Below, one piece after another: positions 18,308 to 24,105 of a stretch of 64,000 nt of DNA. Origin of the DNA: Poriferisodalis sp965221195 (lineage in GTDB: Bacteria > Actinomycetota > Acidimicrobiia > Acidimicrobiales > Poriferisodalaceae). The notes under the pieces were generated by a model. It was not told the DNA's origin, ran no database searches, and worked only from the letters and a program-made list of their open reading frames with translations. The stretch spans positions 1,426,001-1,490,000 of the forward strand of contig OZ244864.1 of assembly GCA_965221195.1 (NCBI GenBank), given 5' to 3'. Within the stretch, counting starts at the first letter, position 1. Every line of letters begins with the position of its first letter. A program made the position numbers and the translations under genes.

Positions 18308-18720
18308 CACGAGCGCTCCTTGTACGCGTTGAGGACTTCAACCGCTTCGCCTCGCACAAGTTCGTCGTGATGGGCTTGGTTTCGGTAAGTCCGCAGGCAG
18401 CCGTAGCAGCTCGTGTTCCGATCGCATTTGCATTCATCAACGATTCTCATGGCCTGATGCATGAGCTTCGTCAACTCCTCGCGTATCAATCGGACATAGC
18501 CGGCACCGCCGGGGACTGAGTCGAAGATGATCAACGCAGTGCCACTGTCACGCGGAAGCGGACGCAGTGTGCCGTCAACGTCATCGGTGGGAATGCCGAG
18601 TGTTGGGGTTGCGGCAAGCAGCGACTGCAGGGTGCTGCGCGCTTTGATTGGGCATAGCCGTGTCTTCAGGTCAAGTTCAAGTACGTCAGTCAGAAAGGTA
18701 TGCCCAAGGTCTAATTTGCG
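18298..18720 (-). pseudogene. 3' fragment of the DUF1998 helicase gene
   Basis: About the last 140 codons of the helicase, including the CKCDRNTSCYGCLRTYRNQ zinc cluster and the same terminal SV-stop. Nearly identical in DNA to 9353-9775 (about five mismatches across the 533-bp shared segment, no gaps). Identity stops sharply at 18720, where an IS481-type transposase remnant begins. No start or helicase core is present, so it is not functional as a helicase. Confidence 0.92.
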
Positions 18721-18957
18721 GGCCCTTCGCGGAAATGTGGGATGGGGGTGTGTTGCCTATGGCTGTGTGGTGTCGGTGGAGATTGTAGGTGTGGATCCAG
18801 TTTTGGAGTCGGTGTCTGCGGTCGGGTTCTGACCGGAATTTGTAGTTGTACTGGAATTCGTCAGCGAGGGTGCGGTTGAATTGTTCGGCTTTGCCGTTGG
18901 TTTGCGGCCGGTACGGGCGGGTACGCAGGTGGACGGTGCGGTTCTCAGCAAGAGCTA
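18721..18957 (-). pseudogene. IS481-family transposase, C-terminal remnant
   Basis: Minus-strand translation gives LRTRPYRPQTNGKAEQFNRT, then LADEFQYNYKFRSEPDRRHR and WIHTYNLHRHHTAIG, the classic end of the DDE integrase core of IS481/IS3-like transposases. The catalytic Glu is within or just before KAEQFN. The frame has no start and runs into the duplicated helicase fragment without its own stop. The upstream two-thirds of the transposase are missing. It marks a recombination breakpoint between the helicase fragment and the AbiE-like genes. Confidence 0.85.
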
Positions 18958-19817
18958 CGGCAACCCCCTGCGTGCTTCGGCGTGAGCACGCAATAGGTTC
19001 TCGCTATAGGCATCCATTTTCCGCATCGCTTGGAGTTCGTGGCTTGGGGGCGTGAATCGCCGATTTCGGCCGCAGCATCAGCAGAGATTTTTTGGATTTC
19101 TTTGTCGACGGTGTCGGTCAGATAGTCATTCAGTTCGTGTGCTCGCGATTCGAGGTGATCAAAAACGTCATTCCGTTGCGCTTCGAACCGATCGTCGGCA
19201 TGAACGATTCCGGGGTCTTCCAGCATCGAAACAATTCTCCTCAGAACATGCGAGTTGGGATTCCCCATGTAGCCGTACTTGCGGCGATAGAAATCAATTC
19301 CGTCTTCGAGACTGTATTCACTGTGCTGGTCAATGGCAGCGAGATCGATGTAGTCACGCAATTTAGGTCGATACATAATCACATCCAATTTGGAAGCGAG
19401 TATGTCCGGTAATGCGCCTACAGGAACTCCGTCAACATTGGCAGGTTTTTCAAGCCATCGCATCTGTTTGGCGGTGCTTCCTTCTGTGGGTTTTGCTTGA
19501 AAAACGTCAACTTTCACATCACCTATGATCGCGTAGTATCCGTTTTTCTCGGCTGTGAGCACATCCTGCCCGTATATGCGCCCATCTGGGTAAGCCTCCG
19601 AGATGTGTCGATTCATTCGACGCGACATCGCAGCCCCTGAGAAATCCTTGAAGGTCATAATGTCGATGTCCTCGCTTGCTCGATGCTTCAGATGCAAAGC
19701 CAGCGCGGTGCCGCCCATTAGTCGCCCTGTGACCGTGCGTGCCAGCAACCCAGCAAGCGGCCATAACTCTCTAAGCTCAGGCGCGAACAGATGGTCGCAG
19801 TCCTCAAGTCGCGGCAT
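18945..19817 (-). CDS. AbiEii/AbiGii-family nucleotidyltransferase toxin, probably frameshifted near its end
   Basis: 290-residue frame. The nucleotidyltransferase signature GGTALALHLKHRASEDIDIMT (about residues 35-55) matches AbiEii-type toxins, with later DVKVDVF and ALPDILASKLDVI.YRPKLRDYIDL conserved segments. AbiEii toxins transfer nucleotides to RNA targets and cause abortive infection or dormancy. The last 38 residues look non-coding. The +2 frame from about 19060 instead reads SHELQAMRKMDAYSENLLRA and stops at 18955, a better helical C terminus, so a small indel near 19060 is likely. The gene overlaps its upstream partner by 14 bp, as expected for a toxin-antitoxin operon. Confidence 0.8.
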   Translation of the reverse strand: MPRLEDCDHLFAPELRELWPLAGLLARTVTGRLMGGTALALHLKHRASEDIDIMTFKDFSGAAMSRRMNRHISEAYPDGRIYGQDVLTAEKNGYYAIIGDVKVDVFQAKPTEGSTAKQMRWLEKPANVDGVPVGALPDILASKLDVIMYRPKLRDYIDLAAIDQHSEYSLEDGIDFYRRKYGYMGNPNSHVLRRIVSMLEDPGIVHADDRFEAQRNDVFDHLESRAHELNDYLTDTVDKEIQKISADAAAEIGDSRPQATNSKRCGKWMPIARTYCVLTPKHAGGCRSSC

Positions 19818-20658
19818 GTCGCTTTGCTCTCCACCGGAGCTCGCTTCGGATGCGCCTGTTCACGTCGCCTGTGTCGTAGCCGCGGCTCACAGCGAGCGTT
19901 TCGAGTGCCTCAGTCGAGACGTTTTTGAGTGCCCAGCATTCAGCGGCAATATCAACGCTGCCGATGCAGTTCCCTGCCACCAGCAGTTCATGATCCGGCA
20001 GCCGCAGTTCGCTGCCTTGCATACCAGACCAGAACAAGTGCCAGAACTGCGGCGGCACAACCCCTTCCACTGGGCATTTGTAGCGTTTGATGGGACACGG
20101 CGGGTTGTCGCGCATCGTGCGCATGCACCGAGGGCTGTAGGTAAGCGACCACAACGGTTTGAAGACGGTTCTGTGTCCGTTGCGCACAGGGCCTTCTTTG
20201 ACGTGAGCGATTCCGTCGTTCTCGAATCGGCGCAGCAAACGCCGAGCGTGCGTTGTGGTGATGTCTGCGAGGTCAGCGATTTTCGCTGCGGTAGCGCCGT
20301 CAGGGCGACGCCGGAGCGCAGTGAACACAGCCAAAGACCCTCGCGAGGCGAGACGCGCTGATCGTTTGCCGCCGGAATCAGCGTTGCGACCTCGGCGGGA
20401 CACCCACGCAGCGTCTGTCTTGCCGCCCAAACCTGCAAGTGCTTCGCTTGGGCTTCGGCGGGTGCCGTGCAGCGAGGTGCCTGTTGTTGCTGTGAACTCC
20501 TTACGGCAGTCACGACACCGCCATTGCGGCCAGCGGCGACCGGCTCGTGTGCGCTGCGCGACTCTCGGGCTGCCGCAATGAGCACAGCGAACGCCGTCGC
20601 ACCAGCGCTGTTCAGCCAGCAGTTCAGCAGCCTGATCATCAGTCACATCAAGCAGCAT
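19804..20658 (-). CDS. AbiEi-like antitoxin with an IS1595-type zinc ribbon at its N terminus (chimera)
   Basis: 284 residues. Residues about 1-65 (CDGVRCAHCGSPR ... QWRCRDCRKEFTATTGTSLHG) are the zinc ribbon and following strand of IS1595-family transposases. The middle (AAKIADLADITTTHARRLLR) is a winged-helix DNA-binding region. The end contains PPQFWHLFWSG and a Gly-Asn-x-x-Gly/Asp helical region like proteins paired with AbiEii-type toxins. It overlaps the toxin gene by 14 bp and is translated first. The join between zinc ribbon and helix-turn-helix falls in a low-complexity Ser/Arg/Gly stretch, suggesting a deletion fusion. Whether the chimera is expressed as one protein is unknown; a start further in would remove the ribbon. 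Confidence 0.6.
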   Translation of the reverse strand: MLLDVTDDQAAELLAEQRWCDGVRCAHCGSPRVAQRTRAGRRWPQWRCRDCRKEFTATTGTSLHGTRRSPSEALAGLGGKTDAAWVSRRGRNADSGGKRSARLASRGSLAVFTALRRRPDGATAAKIADLADITTTHARRLLRRFENDGIAHVKEGPVRNGHRTVFKPLWSLTYSPRCMRTMRDNPPCPIKRYKCPVEGVVPPQFWHLFWSGMQGSELRLPDHELLVAGNCIGSVDIAAECWALKNVSTEALETLAVSRGYDTGDVNRRIRSELRWRAKRHAAT

Positions 20659-20980
20659 ACCCGTTGGGGACTGAGCCTCCAGAAAATGTTCGCGCTAATG
20701 AGATCAGGAGTGAGCCGACATGTGATCTTGAGCCAGTCGGCATGCCCCAACAAGCACTCAGAGCAGTCAACCGAGAACAACCTCGCCCGGCTCTCATCAT
20801 CCACCACCCCCCTCCTGCACACAGACCACGCTTTCCCCAACAGCGGCGGACCGTTAGATCATGAACCTGTTCGCCGTGAGACAACCACCAAACAAGCACT
20901 ACAGCAGCGGCTGCTGTGCTTGCCGTGACCACAAGAACATCAACTGCCCCTCAAAACACCACCCCGCCACCACCACACCC
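20659..20980. other. Island segment without a recognised gene
   Basis: About 320 bp upstream of the antitoxin gene. I see no supported coding frame. It becomes C/A-rich to the right (accaccccgccaccaccac) and would contain the promoter for the AbiE-like pair. It has no counterpart in unit 1 of the island. Confidence 0.4.
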
Positions 20981-21009
20981 AAAAAGCCCGAGGCGGCAAC
21001 CACCGCCTC
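20981..21009 (-). terminator. Rho-independent terminator downstream of vapB2
   Basis: Minus-strand reading: perfect 7-bp stem GAGGCGG / CCGCCTC with a 6-nt loop (20990-20996 paired with 21003-21009), followed by GGGC and five T residues. It lies just after the surviving 13 codons of the broken vapC copy and would end the vapB2 transcript. Confidence 0.6.
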
Positions 21010-21047
21010 AAGAACGCGATCCAAGCTGAGCTGTCAGGCAGAAGCAT
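21008..21047 (-). pseudogene. vapC 5' fragment (13 codons)
   Basis: Starts with the same MLLPDSSAWI codons as vapC at 17830, then leaves homology at 21008, inside the terminator stem. The PIN catalytic core is missing, so this copy cannot make toxin and vapB2 has no adjacent partner. Confidence 0.85.
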
Positions 21048-21071
21048 CGGTGTTTTGATGTCGCCCCCAAC

Positions 21072-21293
21072 TCATGAATGGCCCAGCGTGATGAATGGCC
21101 CAGAGCGCATGGCATCAAGGTCGCCGTCCCAGCCGACGCCTTCCACTGCCAGCTGCTCCTCGATACTCATCGGCTCGTCACCGATGAGTTGCTCCAGCGC
21201 CAGCTGCACCGCTTCGCTCTTAGTGTTAGACGCATACAGGCACACAACGCGTTCGAGCAGTTCGTCATCAATGTCGATGCTGGTGCGGCCCAT
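21072..21293 (-). CDS. Orphan VapB-type antitoxin, second copy
   Basis: 73 residues, nearly the same as VapB at 17817-18059 over residues 1-66 (MGRTSIDIDDELLERVVCLY, EEQLAVEGVGWDGDLDAMR) but with a new tail PFITLGHS. A 17-bp duplication in the DNA near 21080 moved the stop. Its vapC is reduced to 13 codons. It may still neutralise VapC from unit 1 or repress both promoters, which share the same upstream spacer; this is inference. Confidence 0.8.
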   Translation of the reverse strand: MGRTSIDIDDELLERVVCLYASNTKSEAVQLALEQLIGDEPMSIEEQLAVEGVGWDGDLDAMRSGPFITLGHS

Positions 21294-21421
21294 CTCAACA
21301 GCCTACGTTCCGGCCCACATTTCCCAGCCCGTATTTCAATGTGTAGCTAGTCAATGTGTAGCTGGGTGCTCCCGTAGGCGAACCCGTGTGGCGCTGCTTG
21401 CGGACCATCGGTGCCCAGCGA
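21294..21421. promoter_or_regulatory. vapB2 upstream region, second copy of the vapBC spacer
   Basis: Aligns end to end with 18060-18187 with scattered substitutions. The tandem cagcccacatttc motif is degraded here (cggcccacatttcccagcccgtatttc). It ends at the third copy of the 120-bp repeat. Confidence 0.5.
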
Positions 21422-21541
21422 GGTTTCGTCGGGGTCTATGTCGGGAATCTGCTCATGTGACCCATCGAAGAGCATGGCCTCTAGTGTCGCATCTCAATGA
21501 GCCCATCAGCGAACACAACAGGCAGCAAGGTCTACACCGAC
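21422..21541. repeat. 120-bp direct repeat, copy 3 (right island junction, intact rnhA start)
   Basis: Same segment as copies 1 and 2 with seven substitutions. Here the rnhA part continues into the full gene, while the aceE part is a dead 18-codon stub joined to island DNA on its left. It is the right boundary of the island. Confidence 0.95.
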
Positions 21542-22636
21542 GGGTCATGCCTAGGCAATCCAGGTCCCGGCGGTTGGGCCTACGTCGTCGACGATGGCCC
21601 GTGGGCGTGCGGTTGTGAGTCACCTACCACAAACCAGCGCATGGAGGTTGCTGCGGCTGCTATGGCCGTCAACGACTTGGAGGGGCCTCTGCGCATCGTG
21701 AGTGACTCCACTTACGTGGTCAAGTGCTTCAACGACGAATGGTGGAAAGGTTGGCACCGCCGGAACTGGCTGAACTCGGCGCGCAAGCCAGTAGCCAACC
21801 GCGATCTGTGGGAGCCGTTCATTGAAGCTGTGCTGGCACGAGGCGATGTCACGTTTGAATGGGTAAAGGGCCATGCCGGGCAACGGCTGAACTCTGCCGC
21901 CGATGCGTTGGCTGTGCATGCGGCCGGGGCGGGGACGGGCCTTGGCGGCGACCGATTCGACGACAGCTTGCTTGACCGGTTGACAGATCAACGAGCTGGC
22001 TCGAATCTGCCCTCGAATCTGCCAGCGTCAGATGTTGGCGATGAGGACGACCGCTCGGCTGCTGGCACAGAGATAGCTGGCACACGGATCGCTGGCACAG
22101 AAATAGACGGCACAGGGATAGCTGGCACAGAGATAGTTGGTCAGGGATTGGCCGTGCTGGGCCATCGCCCGCTTGAACTCGGCGGCTATAACGAGAACCC
22201 GGTATCGCGTCGGGTGCTGCGCCAGCTCAGCGACGTGCTGGCCGCCAAGCGTGAGATGCATCCAGATCTCGTGGTCGCCTCGGGCCTCGGACTCGGCGCT
22301 GAGACGATCGGTGCCGAAGCGGCGCTGGCGTCCAATGTGCCCTACGTTGCGGTGTTGGCGTTTGAGGGTCTCGATGCTCGCTGGCCTGCGCCGTCGCGTC
22401 GCCGTTTCGCCGAGCTACGCCAGCACGCAACGCAAGAATTTGTGCTGACGGGTACCGCACCCGTCGATAGCGAAGCGTTTGGCAAAGCGATGCGTCGTCG
22501 TGACGCTTGGCTTATGCGCAACTGCAAAGAAGCAGTTCTCGTGCGCCGCTGCGACGACCGAACGCTGACAGATCTGCACCGTCGATTAGAAGACGCGTTT
22601 GGCGGCCAAGTGTGGGTGATCGATCCGGGCGATTGA
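21497..22636 (+). CDS. Ribonuclease HI fused to a YpsA/DUF1273-like SLOG domain
   Basis: 379 residues, two domains. Residues about 1-150 are RNase HI, which cuts the RNA strand of RNA-DNA hybrids: YTDGSCLGNPGPGGWAYV (first Asp), NQRMEVAAAAMAV (Glu), IVSDSTYVV (Asp) and GHAGQRLNSAADALA (last Asp) keep all four catalytic carboxylates. A linker with five 15-bp repeats (AGTEI/AGTRI pentapeptides) follows. Residues about 218-379 (LAVLGHRPLELGGY, DLVVASGLGLGAETIGAEAAL, RRDAWLMRNCKEAVLV) resemble YpsA-type SLOG domains, Rossmann-like folds that bind nucleotides or ADP-ribose-like ligands. The first 15 codons lie in the island repeat. The chosen ATG is the first in frame after the junction. Confidence 0.88.
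   Translation: MSPSANTTGSKVYTDGSCLGNPGPGGWAYVVDDGPWACGCESPTTNQRMEVAAAAMAVNDLEGPLRIVSDSTYVVKCFNDEWWKGWHRRNWLNSARKPVANRDLWEPFIEAVLARGDVTFEWVKGHAGQRLNSAADALAVHAAGAGTGLGGDRFDDSLLDRLTDQRAGSNLPSNLPASDVGDEDDRSAAGTEIAGTRIAGTEIDGTGIAGTEIVGQGLAVLGHRPLELGGYNENPVSRRVLRQLSDVLAAKREMHPDLVVASGLGLGAETIGAEAALASNVPYVAVLAFEGLDARWPAPSRRRFAELRQHATQEFVLTGTAPVDSEAFGKAMRRRDAWLMRNCKEAVLVRRCDDRTLTDLHRRLEDAFGGQVWVIDPGD
22063..22137 (+). repeat. Coding minisatellite, five 15-bp units
   Basis: Units of the form ggcacagagatagct repeated five times with a few substitutions, encoding the pentapeptide G-T-E-I-A and variants in the linker between the RNase H and SLOG domains. Confidence 0.9.
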
Positions 22637-22739
22637 ACGCTGACCTGTCAACAACGGCTGACTGTCTGCGCTGACTGGCTGCGCTGACTGTGCTGTCTGG
22701 TCTGTCAGCTATCTGCGCTGCCTGTCAGCTCTGTCTGTG

Positions 22740-23255
22740 TCAGCTCTCCTCGGAGCTTTCGTCTGTAGCAGTTTCGTCTGTAGCAGTTTCGTCTGTAGCG
22801 GTCTCGTCTACAGCAGTCTCCACGACAGCAGCCAACCGTTCCAAAGTCTTTTCCATGTTTGTCACATTGCTGCGGTGGAAGCCCATGAGTTCGATAGCGA
22901 CTGGCAGCTTCACTCTGGAATAGTCGAAGGTCTCGCATACCAGCGTGCTGCCATCAGGCTGAGGTTCAAGTTCGTAACGCCAGAGCGCACCGTGGGTGTG
23001 TGCCCAACCAATGAGTCGGTCTTCTTCGAATTCCAAGACGCGATTCTTGACTTTGTAAGGAATGATGATCTTGACGCGCATAGAGAAGGTGCTGCCGAGT
23101 GTTAGCGGGGCGTTGCTGGTGATGAGCTGCCGCAACGTGCCCGTGCCGGCGATCTCAATGTGACGACTGGGATTAGCGAGTACCGCGAAAATTTCCTCAG
23201 CAGGGGCCGCAATGACCCGCTCTGCACTCACGCTGCGCTGTTTTGGTGTGGCCAC
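22740..23255 (-). CDS. SRPBCC (polyketide cyclase/START-like) family protein
   Basis: 171 residues. AERVIAAPAEEIFAVLANPSRH at the start, FEEDRLIGWAHTHGALWRYELEPQPDGSTLV in the middle and a final long helix MEKTLERLAAVVE define the SRPBCC helix-grip fold, a hydrophobic-ligand pocket. Ligand unknown. The last 25 residues are an acidic repeat (DETAT)n encoded by a 15-bp minisatellite at about 22757-22815 and probably lie outside the fold. Stands alone between rnhA and the thioredoxin-like gene; the 103-bp gap before it is a CTG/CTGTC-rich low-complexity stretch without a gene. Confidence 0.82.
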   Translation of the reverse strand: MATPKQRSVSAERVIAAPAEEIFAVLANPSRHIEIAGTGTLRQLITSNAPLTLGSTFSMRVKIIIPYKVKNRVLEFEEDRLIGWAHTHGALWRYELEPQPDGSTLVCETFDYSRVKLPVAIELMGFHRSNVTNMEKTLERLAAVVETAVDETATDETATDETATDESSEES

Positions 23256-23279
23256 GATTACCTCTCAGCACCACTACTT

Positions 23280-23903
23280 CTAAGCAGGAGTCAGAGCGTC
23301 TTGGACTATATGTGGCGGCGGCGCACCACTGCCGCGGTCAACGCTACCGTCGGCCCGCACGAGCATCCACCTCGGCTGGTAGCTGACACCTAGCTGAGCC
23401 CACAACTCGCCGTCAGCGTTGGCGGCTTGGGGCACATCACCGAGTCCATAGCGGGCTACGAAGTCTCTGTAGGCGTTCTGTGAGTCGCCGCTGGGTATGC
23501 CGACGATGTGGAGGCTGTCTCCGTGCTCTGCCTTCAGCGCTGCGACCGCAGGCGCTTCACGTCTACACGATGGTCACCATGGCGCCCAGAACCACAGCAC
23601 GACATCGTTACCCGCTGTCGCAGCCAAGTCGAACTGTTGCCCATCAAGCTGCGCTCCTTGCAGCAGCAGAATCTCGGCGCGGGTCTCAACTGGCGCATTT
23701 ATCGGCGCTGCACTGGTTGAGGCTGCACTGGTTGAGGCTGCGCTGGCTGGCGTCGCACTGGTTGGGCCTGCTATCAGTGCGGTCTGCGGTGTTGGCGTGG
23801 TGTCCGACTGCTGCGTGACCGTGCCGTTGTCGCCGCATCCGCTCACGACGCAGATGAGCACCGCTGCTGACGCGACTGCCGCTCGACAGCTCAGCACAGC
23901 CAC
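23280..23903 (-). CDS. TlpA/thioredoxin-like lipoprotein with in-frame TGA at the active site (candidate selenoprotein)
   Basis: Read through one TGA (23576-23574) the frame gives 207 residues. Residues 1-23 are a signal peptide ending in the lipobox VSGC, so the protein is exported and lipid-anchored. A Ser/Thr/Ala linker follows (partly a 15-bp repeat), then a thioredoxin-like domain: VVLWFWAPW, TGA, PSCRREAPAVAALKAEHG, HIVGIPSGD, YRDFVARYGLGDVP, YQPRWMLVRADGSV and a TAG stop at 23280. TGA sits exactly at the first Cys of the redox CxxC (here x-P-S-C), the usual place for selenocysteine in thioredoxin-like selenoproteins. A SECIS-like hairpin follows. If TGA is a plain stop, a useless 109-residue stub results. 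A recent nonsense mutation is the main alternative. Confidence 0.72.
23536..23556 (-). promoter_or_regulatory. Candidate bacterial SECIS element
   Basis: Immediately downstream of the in-frame TGA the mRNA can fold as AGCG / CGCU (4 bp), a single bulged C, CUGC / GCAG (4 bp) and a GGUC tetraloop. The loop begins 26 nt after the UGA, inside the spacing known for bacterial SECIS, and starts with GGU as in the E. coli fdhF element. The bulged base is C rather than the usual U. Folding was done by eye only. Confidence 0.6.
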
Positions 23904-23957
23904 GGTGCGAGCCTACCCGTGGCCTCAAGCAGGTGGCTGCGGGCTACATTCGCCTCA

Positions 23958-24047
23958 GTGAGCACTCGGACTCTGTTGGCCTTGGCGCTAGCTACCGGCC
24001 TCGTCATCTTGGCGGCGTTCGCTGTGCGCGTAGTGACCTGGCCTTGA
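23958..24047 (+). CDS. Possible 29-residue hydrophobic peptide
   Basis: GTG start, then residues STRTLLALALATGLVILAAF form one likely membrane helix, ending VRVVTWP with TGA. Divergent from the thioredoxin-like gene. Too short to rank as certain: no clear Shine-Dalgarno and no recognised family. Confidence 0.25.
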   Translation: MSTRTLLALALATGLVILAAFAVRVVTWP

Positions 24048-24105
24048 GAGGCTGCGCCCTGTCTTGAGAGGCTGCGCCTAGGAGTCGGCGTACCCTCGTT
24101 GTGCA

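Noticed and set aside
23574..23903. 109-residue lipoprotein ending at the TGA as a complete gene
   Set aside because: It would stop in the middle of the thioredoxin active site while similarity continues in the same frame for 97 codons.
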